NCBI GenBank assembly: GCA_947497315.1
Contig: CANMFX010000002.1
Span: forward strand, 372,001 to 436,000
Origin: an uncultured Sphingomonadaceae bacterium
GTDB lineage: Bacteria > Pseudomonadota > Alphaproteobacteria > Sphingomonadales > Sphingomonadaceae
DNA: 64,000 nt
Direction of reading: 5' to 3'
Every line of letters starts with the position of its first letter. Positions within the stretch are counted from its first letter, which is position 1. Made by a program: the position numbers and the translations under genes. Below, piece after piece: positions 1 through 8,023 of this stretch. The notes beneath the pieces were generated by a model. That model did not search any database and was not told the DNA's origin. It saw only the letters and a program-made list of their open reading frames with translations.

Positions 1-2
1 AG

Positions 3-1202
3 ATTATCGCGACCGGTTTGCTGGTTTTGATGGCGGTGATCTATTTCACGTCCAAAACCTATGAGGAGGTACATCCTGCGCTCGGCTTCGTTCGCGCTTT
101 TTCGGAAGCGGCGATGATCGGCGGCATAGCCGACTGGTTTGCCGTGACCGCCCTGTTTCGTCACCCGATGGGGCTACCGATCCCGCATACGGCGATCATC
201 CCGCGTAACAAGGATCGGATTGGCGATACGTTAGCGAACTTCCTCAAGAAAAATTTTCTGATTTCCCGCATCGTCGCACAGCGGATGCACGGCGTTGATC
301 TGGCCGGCGGTGTCGGACGGTTCCTGAAATCGCCGAGCGGCGGGCAGGGGCGGTTGCGCATGGGGGCATCAAGGTTGATCGGCGATATCATCGGCTCGCT
401 TGACCAGGATAGGCTGGGCAGCATGTTCAAAGGCGCCGTGAAAACACAGGCAAAAGAACTCGATCTGGCGACCCCGATGGGGCAAATCCTGGAATCGGTA
501 ATGGCCGAAAACCGCCACGGGCCGCTGATCGATTCAACGATCAAGTGGGCTTATCGAACGCTTGACGCCAACGAATATGTCATTCGCGCGATTGTCCATG
601 ATCGCGCCAATACGGTAATGCGCTGGACCGGCCTGGATGACCGGTTGGCTAACGAGGTGGTGGACGGGCTTTATAAACTACTCGCCGATATGGCATCTGA
701 TCCGCAGCACCCGGTGCGCGCGAAGACCGAAGAAAGTATGGCGCAACTGGCGCAGGAGCTGAAGAACGATCCTGAATTGCGGCAACGGGTGAATGAGTGG
801 AAGCTGGAGATGATCGAAAACCCGGCGATTGCCAGTTGGATCGACGGCATGTGGGAAACCGGGCGTGAGGCTTTGCTGAAAGCATCGCGTGACCCAGAAG
901 CGGCGATGGCTGGTCACTTTGGTGACGCGCTGATGCAACTGGGAAGCAGCTTGCAGAAAGATCCGTTGCTCAACCGTCAGTTGAACCGTTTTGCACGCCG
1001 TGCGGTGGTCGGCGTAGTCGCCAGTTACGGCGACAATATCGTCAAACTCGTATCAGAGACCATTCGCGGGTGGGACGCACAGACTATCACCGATCGGGTC
1101 GAAAATGCGGTCGGCCGGGATTTGCAATATATCCGCGTTAATGGAACGCTGGTGGGCGGGCTGGTCGGTACGCTGCTCCATCTCCTGGGCTATTGGATAT
1201 AG
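3..1202 (+). CDS. DUF445 (YjiN-type) membrane protein, 5' end outside window
   Basis: The reading frame is already open at the window edge: codons before the first possible start (TTG at 18) read I-I-A-T-G and belong to a hydrophobic N-terminal segment, so roughly 15-25 residues including the true start are probably missing. The protein resembles the DUF445/YjiN family. It has an N-terminal membrane segment, a conserved block around residues 25-65 (ADWFAVTALFRHPMG, then IPRNKDRIGDTLANFL), a long helical middle and a C-terminal hydrophobic hairpin (GTLVGGLVGTLLHLLGYWI). Function is not known beyond membrane association. The gene ends 26 bp before the tail of the convergent glutamate dehydrogenase gene. 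Family assignment is confident, biochemical role unknown. Confidence 0.85.
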   Translation: MIATGLLVLMAVIYFTSKTYEEVHPALGFVRAFSEAAMIGGIADWFAVTALFRHPMGLPIPHTAIIPRNKDRIGDTLANFLKKNFLISRIVAQRMHGVDLAGGVGRFLKSPSGGQGRLRMGASRLIGDIIGSLDQDRLGSMFKGAVKTQAKELDLATPMGQILESVMAENRHGPLIDSTIKWAYRTLDANEYVIRAIVHDRANTVMRWTGLDDRLANEVVDGLYKLLADMASDPQHPVRAKTEESMAQLAQELKNDPELRQRVNEWKLEMIENPAIASWIDGMWETGREALLKASRDPEAAMAGHFGDALMQLGSSLQKDPLLNRQLNRFARRAVVGVVASYGDNIVKLVSETIRGWDAQTITDRVENAVGRDLQYIRVNGTLVGGLVGTLLHLLGYWI

Positions 1203-1228
1203 GCCCGTATCAGGCTGTTCTATATCAT

Positions 1229-4200
1229 CTAGCGACTGAGCAATATCCTCGCCTGTCCGGCAATTTGGGCCAGCATCGCGATGGACGGTCTGGGCGACAA
1301 TTGAGCACGATCAATAATCTGTCGGAACTGCGATACTCGCTGCGCATTTTTGTCGGTCCAGCTTTCCAAAAACTGATCCATATCCTTGCTGCGTGCCCTT
1401 TTCAGGAAATCCAGCCGCATTTGCTGAAAATCGCGAGCCAATCCCGCGACCAGCAGACGATCCCACGGATCGGATGGATTAATCCGGGTTGCTGTCATCT
1501 GTGCCCAGTCCAACCCCAAAAGGCTGCCCAGTTTGGTGAAAGCCGCAGCAACTTTGACGGCATTAATTTCGCGTGTTTTGGCGAGAAATGCGATGCCAGC
1601 GGCGCCATCATTTTTGTAGATGTTCGCGATTTTGTGAGCAATTTCCTTGGTCGCGCCAGCTTCTACCAACAACTTGGTCTGTTTCGCCGCCTCTGCCTGT
1701 CCCTCAGCTGTTATCAGGCTGTCCACTTTGTCATCCAGTAGGGCGATCCCGCGCGAGAGCATTTTTACGGCATCGTCAATGGGGCCGTCGGCCAATCCGA
1801 TACGCATCAGATCCGCCATGTGTGAGCGCAATACATAGGCAAATCGGTCGAAAAGTATCAGGCGTATGCTTTCGCCAATTTTTGCCTGTTCAAGAGATGC
1901 CCAAAGCTTGTCAGCCTGAAACAGGCGTTCCGCCATTACAAAAGCCGCAGCTACTTCACCAAGCGAGGAGCCTTCTTCCTCTGCCAGTTCAAACGGGTCA
2001 ATCAGGCCGAGCCGGTTGATCATCCGGTTGGCTAATTTTGTTGCGATGATTTCCTTGCGCAACTGATGATTGAGGATCGCAGCTTTGTGCTTTTTCTGCA
2101 TCGCAGCAGGAAAAGCGTTTAACAGCTCGCTATCCAGCGCTGGATCGTCACTTAAGTCACTACTCTCGATTGCGTCTTGCAAGGCAAGTTTTGCGGTCGA
2201 GATAAGCACGGCAAGCTCGGGGCGATATAATCCGCGATCTTCCTGTCCGCGGCGGATCAGGTCTTCATTGCCCGCAAGGCCTTCTACCGCGCGATCGAGC
2301 CTTCCCTGCTCCTCGAAATATTCTATCAGGCGAATATAAGATGGCAGTGTCTTCTTACCGCCCATTTCGGCAATGGACAGTCCAAGGGCCTGCAATCGAT
2401 TATCTTCCAGGACCAATGCGCCAACGTCATCTGTCATCGCTTCCAAGAGTTTGTTTCGCGCTGCCGGCTTGAGTTTGCCATTCGCCATCGCAGCATTCAG
2501 TGCAATTTTGATATTCACTTCATTATCGGAACAATCGACACCTGCGCTATTATCAATGAAATCGGTGTTGATCCGTCCGCCATAGCCCGCAAAATCAATC
2601 CGCCCGGCTTGCGTGATACCAAGATTGGCTCCTTCGCCGATCACTTTTACTCGCAATTGCTTGGCATTGACGCGGATATTATCGTTGGAGGGGTCACCAA
2701 CCTCGACATGATTTTCGCTGGATGCCTTGATGTAAGTACCGATGCCGCCAAACCATAAAAGGTCTGCCTTGCTGGTCAGGATGGCGGATATCAAACGTGA
2801 CGGTGTTACTTCCTTTTCACCGACAAGGCCTACCAGTGCGGTGATGTCCTTGTTAATTTTCAGGGTCTTGGATTGGCGTGAGAAAACTGCACCGCCCTTT
2901 GAGATCAGGTTCTTGTCATAGTCTTCCCAGCTGGAACGGGGCAGGTCAAACAGGCGCTTGCGCTCCTTCCAGCTTTTTGCCGGATCCGGATCAGGGTCGA
3001 TAAAGATATGACGATGATCGAAAGCGGCAACCACGCGCAGTGTTTTTGACAATAGCATGCCATTGCCAAACACATCGCCAGACATGTCGCCGACACCAAC
3101 AACTGATATCGAGTCTTTTTGGACATCAACGCCCATTTCCAAGAAGTGGCGTTGAACAGATACCCAGGCACCGCGCGCCGTAATGCCCATGGCTTTGTGA
3201 TCATAGCCGTTGCTGCCGCCGCTAGCGAAGGCGTCGCCCAGCCAGAAGTTATTCTCGATGGCGATACCATTGGCAATGTCAGAGAAGCTGGCCGTACCCT
3301 TATCGGCTGCGACAACGAAATAGGGGTCATTATCGTCGAGACGAACAACTTCTTCCGGCGGCACTACTTCGCCATCTTCGATATTGTCGGTGATCGACAG
3401 AAGCGCGCTGATGAATATTTTGTATGAGGCGATACCTTCGGCAATAAATGCATCGCGGTCATCACCCGATGGCAGCAGCTTTGCATAGAAGCCGCCTTTG
3501 GCACCCGTTGGTACAATGACAGCGTTCTTAACGCGCTGTGCCTTCATTAGACCCAGAATCTCGGTGCGGAAATCATCGCGTCGGTCGGACCAGCGCAGGC
3601 CGCCTCTTGCAACGGGTCCGGCACGCAAATGTATGCCTTCGACCCGCGGACTGTAGACAAACACCTCGCGCCAGGGCTTTGGATCCGGAAGTTCGGGAAT
3701 TTTGGCGCTCTCTATCTTGAAGGCCAGAGCATCGCTGCCTTGCAGTGCGAAGGCATTGGTGCGCAGGATTGACTCGATAACCGCGCGAAACAGGCGCAAG
3801 ATGCGATCATCGTCGATGCCGTGGACTTTTAGCAGGCCGCTTTCGATCGCCTTAATCGCGTCGGCTGCCGCTTTTTCCCTGTCACCTTCGAAATCCGGAT
3901 CGTGCAAGGCTGTAAACAACTCTACCATCGTTTCGGTGACATGGCTTGCTTCTGCAAGCGCTTCCACGACGGTCGCAATCCCATAGCTGAGGCCGGTTTG
4001 GCGCAAATAGCGGAACCAGGCCCTGATCCAGACTGTAGACCGGGCGCTGATCCCAGCAGCGGTGATCAGCTGGTTAAAATTGTCATTCTCCGCGGCCCCT
4101 TCGAGAACATCCGTAATCGCATCCTGCAGCTCGGCGGCTCGCGCGATCAGGTCATCGCGGGTATCCGGGTTGCGCAATGCCAACTGAAAATCATGAATGT

Positions 4201-5911
4201 AACCAAGCCGCCCTTCATCCAGCGGCGTCGGCATTTCCTCCAGAACGGAAAAACCAAAATTTTCGAGCGTAGGTACGGCATTTGACAAGGGCAGCACGCC
4301 GCCCAGATGATAGACTTTTAGGCGCAGTATATGATCTGCATCGCCGTCAAGACGATAGAGGCGTGCCGATTTTTGGCCCCCGCGCTCCAGTTGAAAGAGT
4401 CGCATGATATCGCGGGAAGCTTCTTCAGCGCCATAGGTGGACTGATAAGTGCCAGGAAAGCAATCAGCATAACGTTGCGCCAAAACAGCGGCACGATTCT
4501 CAGGAACAAACTCGCCGAGGTGGCTTTCCACTTCGGGACGCCAACCACGGATCATATTTTCCAGCTTTTTATCGAGCGCATCTGGATCCGGTATTTTGCT
4601 GTCCGCGCCCATATCGAGAATGTAGCGGAGTGATGAAATTCCTCCTTCGTCCAGAGTATTGGACCAGCTCAAAATCTTGGCACCGGTGGCTTCGGTGAGC
4701 AGAGATTGAATATTCTCACGGCGCGTAGTGGATAGCTGCTCACGCGGCAGCCAGATAAATGCAAAAAGATGGCGATTGAGCGGTGACATCACGCTGTGCA
4801 ATTTTGGCCGCGGGCGATCAATCAGCGACATCGAAATCAGTGCGAGCTTCTCAAGATATTCCTGCTTGAATGTTATGAGAATGTCGTGGGGCAGGGCAGT
4901 AAGCGTATGGGTTAGGGCTTTGCCCGCATGGCCAGAGGCGGAAAACTCAAATTTGTCGAACAATTGCGTCATCTGAGTCCGTAGCAATGGCACTGTCTCG
5001 GGCGGAGCAGCCAAGGCGGCGCTAGTCCACAGACCGGCTGTTAGGGAAAGGCCAACCAGCTTGTTATTTTCAAGTACGGGCACGATGATGATATCCATCA
5101 AAACATGCCGATGAACCGAAGATACCTGATTGGATTTGATAATCAGGGGGCCTTCACCGCCCGCCTTGAACCAGTCGAAAGCTCGCTTCTGGCTCTCAAA
5201 AGAGAGCGCAGGTTTATCTCGCATTCGTGATATGCCCAGCTTGTGCGTCCGCTTTCCCTTTTGATTAATCTGCTCATGCCCCAGCAGTGTGAGGTTACGG
5301 TCGAGAAACCAGTGTAACAGCGCACGACCTTCACCTTCGTCAAGGATGTCCGCGTCCGATTCCAATGCTGCCTGCAATTCAAGCCAATCTCCAACAGCGG
5401 CGGCCACATCCTTGAGGTTCTTTTGCAGCGATTTTTCCAGCGCGCGGCGGATTTTTGCGTCGGTGCGTTCAAGTTCAATATAGATTATTGATTCGCGTCT
5501 GGCGTCACCCTCTGGATTGCTATGAATGGCGGAGAGTTTACCTTGGTCGTCCCTTTTGACACCAATTACCGGGTGGATGAGTCTCTGGATATTCAAACCG
5601 AATCCGGCAATTGTCGCGCATACTGAGTCGACCAGAAACGGCATGTCGTCATTGACGATGGCAAGTCTTAAATGCCGCCTACCGTTGGCACTGATGACAC
5701 TCTCCAGCTGCAATTTCGCGTCGGAACTGTTTCGGTAGAGACCGCCGGTCAAAACAAAGTGAACAGCTTCCTTGCAGGCTTTATTGTCAAAACCGATATT
5801 TTCGCCCGGCAATGCGCTTTCCTTGAAAGCGGCGATCAGTTTTTTTTCGAGTGTCTTGTCGGCCGTTGAGGTGGTCGTTTTCGCTGCTTTTGCATCGCGG
5901 CTACCGGTCAT
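1229..5911 (-). CDS. gdhB: NAD-specific glutamate dehydrogenase, large (GDH-180 class)
   Basis: At 1,560 residues this matches the very large NAD-dependent glutamate dehydrogenases of proteobacteria, which deaminate glutamate to 2-oxoglutarate and ammonium in the cytoplasm and feed amino-acid carbon into the TCA cycle. The N-terminal half holds the regulatory/ACT-like region (MPFLVDSVCATIAGFG near residue 90). The catalytic core has the lysine-containing KGGFY motif near residue 805, followed by NNFWLGDAFASGGSNGYDHK and VGVGDMSGDVFGNG near 940, which are typical of the family. The ATG at 5911 is preceded by GGGGGA, a plausible ribosome binding site. The PAS-domain gene lies 185 bp upstream on the same strand and could share transcription. 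The reading frame is intact throughout. Confidence 0.96.
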   Translation of the reverse strand: MTGSRDAKAAKTTTSTADKTLEKKLIAAFKESALPGENIGFDNKACKEAVHFVLTGGLYRNSSDAKLQLESVISANGRRHLRLAIVNDDMPFLVDSVCATIAGFGLNIQRLIHPVIGVKRDDQGKLSAIHSNPEGDARRESIIYIELERTDAKIRRALEKSLQKNLKDVAAAVGDWLELQAALESDADILDEGEGRALLHWFLDRNLTLLGHEQINQKGKRTHKLGISRMRDKPALSFESQKRAFDWFKAGGEGPLIIKSNQVSSVHRHVLMDIIIVPVLENNKLVGLSLTAGLWTSAALAAPPETVPLLRTQMTQLFDKFEFSASGHAGKALTHTLTALPHDILITFKQEYLEKLALISMSLIDRPRPKLHSVMSPLNRHLFAFIWLPREQLSTTRRENIQSLLTEATGAKILSWSNTLDEGGISSLRYILDMGADSKIPDPDALDKKLENMIRGWRPEVESHLGEFVPENRAAVLAQRYADCFPGTYQSTYGAEEASRDIMRLFQLERGGQKSARLYRLDGDADHILRLKVYHLGGVLPLSNAVPTLENFGFSVLEEMPTPLDEGRLGYIHDFQLALRNPDTRDDLIARAAELQDAITDVLEGAAENDNFNQLITAAGISARSTVWIRAWFRYLRQTGLSYGIATVVEALAEASHVTETMVELFTALHDPDFEGDREKAAADAIKAIESGLLKVHGIDDDRILRLFRAVIESILRTNAFALQGSDALAFKIESAKIPELPDPKPWREVFVYSPRVEGIHLRAGPVARGGLRWSDRRDDFRTEILGLMKAQRVKNAVIVPTGAKGGFYAKLLPSGDDRDAFIAEGIASYKIFISALLSITDNIEDGEVVPPEEVVRLDDNDPYFVVAADKGTASFSDIANGIAIENNFWLGDAFASGGSNGYDHKAMGITARGAWVSVQRHFLEMGVDVQKDSISVVGVGDMSGDVFGNGMLLSKTLRVVAAFDHRHIFIDPDPDPAKSWKERKRLFDLPRSSWEDYDKNLISKGGAVFSRQSKTLKINKDITALVGLVGEKEVTPSRLISAILTSKADLLWFGGIGTYIKASSENHVEVGDPSNDNIRVNAKQLRVKVIGEGANLGITQAGRIDFAGYGGRINTDFIDNSAGVDCSDNEVNIKIALNAAMANGKLKPAARNKLLEAMTDDVGALVLEDNRLQALGLSIAEMGGKKTLPSYIRLIEYFEEQGRLDRAVEGLAGNEDLIRRGQEDRGLYRPELAVLISTAKLALQDAIESSDLSDDPALDSELLNAFPAAMQKKHKAAILNHQLRKEIIATKLANRMINRLGLIDPFELAEEEGSSLGEVAAAFVMAERLFQADKLWASLEQAKIGESIRLILFDRFAYVLRSHMADLMRIGLADGPIDDAVKMLSRGIALLDDKVDSLITAEGQAEAAKQTKLLVEAGATKEIAHKIANIYKNDGAAGIAFLAKTREINAVKVAAAFTKLGSLLGLDWAQMTATRINPSDPWDRLLVAGLARDFQQMRLDFLKRARSKDMDQFLESWTDKNAQRVSQFRQIIDRAQLSPRPSIAMLAQIAGQARILLSR

Positions 5912-6096
5912 GGTTCCCCCAAATATCAGTACGGATAAAGACTCCGTCGATTTGCGGGGCTTATGCGCCCAATATTGGCGTTGCTCAAGAGTGTATGGAA
6001 CCTAATCTGGAAGCCAGCAGGCAATTACCGGAGAAGCGTGATATATCGGTTACATATGAAACCAGTGCTTGCTGGTTCTTTACTGAGCCGGTGTTA

Positions 6097-7449
6097 TCAA
6101 ATGCTGGTGTGCTTGAGAGCCTTGTCGGTCAGTTTTTGATCACCCAGAACTGGTCCGACAATAGACAACTGCCCACTGTCATCCCGCCGTGCAACCAGCA
6201 CAACAAATTCTTCATCACCGGTATCAATGTCGGCAAGCTTGCGACTTGGCGCGTTGCGCAGTCGTTCGAGGATATCATCATTCTGGACGATGATATCAGA
6301 TGTCTTTTTCTTGGGATTGCGCGCATCTCTCTCAGCATAGACGATGGCTTTCAGGCCGCCGTCATGATTTTCCAGATAGTCGGCAAAACTTCCTTTCTCG
6401 ATGCCTGCCTGCTTCGCATAGCGTAAGGCAGCGGCATATTCCGTCAGCCGGGTTTTGTCATAATGCGCGCCAAAAACCAACTTCACAATTGGGGTCATCG
6501 GCGCACGTTCCTGGGCTTTTAACCCAGAGTCTTCAAGCAGGATGGCATATTCATCCGGATGCGCTTCGGTCATGATGTAAAAATCATAGGCCTGGCCAAT
6601 GGCGTTATAAAGTGCTGCGCGGCTGCGTTGCTCGCTATGTGCCGCATTGTCTGCACTGCTCCGTGCCGCAACCAACCAGTCGGCGAGACTGGAATCTTCG
6701 CTCGGTTGGTCGCTAATATCTTCCAGATCGATATGATCGCCGCCGACAAGTGCTGCAGTGGCAGCGGCTGCATCTTCGGCCGTCAGCTCCAACTGGCTGG
6801 ATGCCGGAGCATCGGCCCAGATGGGGCCTGTTTCGGTTTTTTCCGGAGCGGACCGCATCGCTTCTGCAACCTGGTCCTCGAGTTCCTGCGCATAGTCATC
6901 CGCGACAACTTCTTTCCAGTTGATGACGCCGTAAATGAAATCGATTGTATCGTCATCGGTGGAGAAGGGCAGTAATATACCGCGATACATGATCGTAATG
7001 CCGCGTTGATTTACAAACTCGGCTTCAAAACCAATTGGTGCCTGGTTAGCGATAATCTGAAGATAGTGATCGGTGATCCGTGACAGGAGCGAGCGTGCCG
7101 GCACCTGATCGATCGAGGTAATGCTGTCGTCCAGTTCGCATTCTTTACGCAGGGATTTGCCGAGAAACTGGATTGAGGGATTCTCAACGCCATTCGTAAA
7201 GTCGAGCAGAACGCTGTTAGGCCCAAAATCATCATCGGATTCAGGATCGAGATCTTCAACACTTGGAAATTGACGCTCACCCAGCAGTCCGGCCCAGAAA
7301 TTATAGGCTCGCACGTGCATGCGCCGCTCATCCTGACCAATTGCAGGCGGCGCGTCGTTGGTCACATCCTCATCTTCATAGGCGATGTAATCGGCGTCAA
7401 GGCCTGCACCTAAACCGCCATTTTCATCGGAATTACGAAGATTTTCCAT
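6097..7449 (-). CDS. PAS-domain-containing protein of unknown function
   Basis: This is an acidic 450-residue protein. I place the start at the ATG at 7449 (MENLRNSDENG) because GGGA lies six bases before it; a TTG 30 bp upstream has no such site. Residues of about 50-200 look like a PAS_5/LuxR-type PAS sensor fold (FWAGLLGERQFPSVEDLDP, then SIQFLGKSL and GFEAEFVNQRGITIMYRGILLPF). The rest is acidic and Ala-rich with no output domain that I can recognise (no kinase, GGDEF or HTH). Proteins of this shape are found in sphingomonads, so a sensory or adaptor role is plausible but unproven. The C-terminal part contains RKLADIDTGDEEFVVLVARR. It lies upstream of gdhB on the same strand and could be co-transcribed with it. 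Confidence 0.75.
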   Translation of the reverse strand: MENLRNSDENGGLGAGLDADYIAYEDEDVTNDAPPAIGQDERRMHVRAYNFWAGLLGERQFPSVEDLDPESDDDFGPNSVLLDFTNGVENPSIQFLGKSLRKECELDDSITSIDQVPARSLLSRITDHYLQIIANQAPIGFEAEFVNQRGITIMYRGILLPFSTDDDTIDFIYGVINWKEVVADDYAQELEDQVAEAMRSAPEKTETGPIWADAPASSQLELTAEDAAAATAALVGGDHIDLEDISDQPSEDSSLADWLVAARSSADNAAHSEQRSRAALYNAIGQAYDFYIMTEAHPDEYAILLEDSGLKAQERAPMTPIVKLVFGAHYDKTRLTEYAAALRYAKQAGIEKGSFADYLENHDGGLKAIVYAERDARNPKKKTSDIIVQNDDILERLRNAPSRKLADIDTGDEEFVVLVARRDDSGQLSIVGPVLGDQKLTDKALKHTSI

Positions 7450-7575
7450 GCCTGATCCCACTAAATCTATTTGTTTCAAAACCGTTTTGCAGCAGCCATG
7501 GTAAATATTCGGTAAACTTTTGAAGATTTCTTGCGTCAGGGCCGCTGAAAATCTGGCAATAGTGTTGCGAATCCA

Positions 7576-7656
7576 CGGTCAGGCTTGTCACAGGGCAAAC
7601 CGGCTGTTAAAGGCGCCTCCGTCAGCCGGTCGAGATGGATAAACCCCACCTGACCG
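7576..7656 (+). other. nested inverted repeats just upstream of tRNA-Thr
   Basis: Two perfect 8-bp inverted repeats are nested inside each other. The outer arms are CGGTCAGG (7576-7583) and CCTGACCG (7649-7656). The inner arms are ACCGGCTG (7599-7606) and CAGCCGGT (7623-7630), around a 16-nt loop that contains the palindrome GGCGCC. A GGG (7593-7595) and CCC (7645-7647) could add a few pairs between the two stems. The element ends 7 bases before the tRNA. It could be a structured leader processed off the tRNA transcript, an independent small RNA or a REP-like element. Only the base-pairing potential is seen; expression is not shown. Confidence 0.4.
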
Positions 7657-7663
7657 ATTGAGC

Positions 7664-7739
7664 GCCGCTTTAGCTCAGGTGGTAGAGCACATCATTCGTA
7701 ATGATGGGGTCAGAGGTTCGAGTCCTCTAAGCGGCACCA
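7664..7739 (+). tRNA. tRNA-Thr (anticodon CGT)
   Basis: A complete 76-nt cloverleaf with encoded CCA is visible. The acceptor arms are GCCGCTT (7664-7670) and AAGCGGC (7729-7735), followed by discriminator A and CCA (7737-7739). The D arm has GCTC/GAGC. The anticodon stem is CATCA/TGATG around the loop TTCGTAA, giving anticodon CGT at 7697-7699, which reads ACG threonine codons. The T arm is AGAGG TTCGAGT CCTCT. It stands alone, with no other tRNA next to it. It is the only RNA gene recognised in the window. Confidence 0.97.
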
Positions 7740-7872
7740 CCCATTCCACTGGTTTTTTGAGTTCTTCTGCGGGCAGGAGGTGCTATTTTTGCCTCTTTAC
7801 TACAGTCGGTCAAAGGCCTTCCTCAGTTAAGGTGTTTGCCGAGATTTCTAGTTCCGCTTGCAAAAATGCCTA

Positions 7873-7897
7873 ATTTACATCCGAAATGGATGTAAAT
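7873..7897. promoter_or_regulatory. 10-bp inverted repeat upstream of the secretion operon, candidate operator
   Basis: The perfect arms ATTTACATCC (7873-7882) and GGATGTAAAT (7888-7897) are separated by GAAAT. The element lies about 125 bp before the exporter start codon. Its core ACATCCGAAATGGAT (7877-7891) recurs with one change (ACATCCAAAATGGAT) at 11716-11730, upstream of the second half of the locus. That recurrence argues for a binding site rather than a chance hairpin. No long T-run follows it, so it does not look like a terminator. Confidence 0.45.
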
Positions 7898-8023
7898 CTT
7901 TCGATGCATAAAAAGAAACCAAGTAAATCTAGGTGGTTAAACGTTGGCGATTAGTTTTTCTGGCGAATCTTAACAATCACTGTTACTAGCCTGCGCCTTA
8001 AGTATAGCGGGGGCGCGTAAGAT

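Noticed and set aside
5851-6426. Plus-strand frame across the gdhB/PAS intergenic region
   Set aside because: It overlaps both supported minus-strand genes and shows no recognisable domain or ribosome site.
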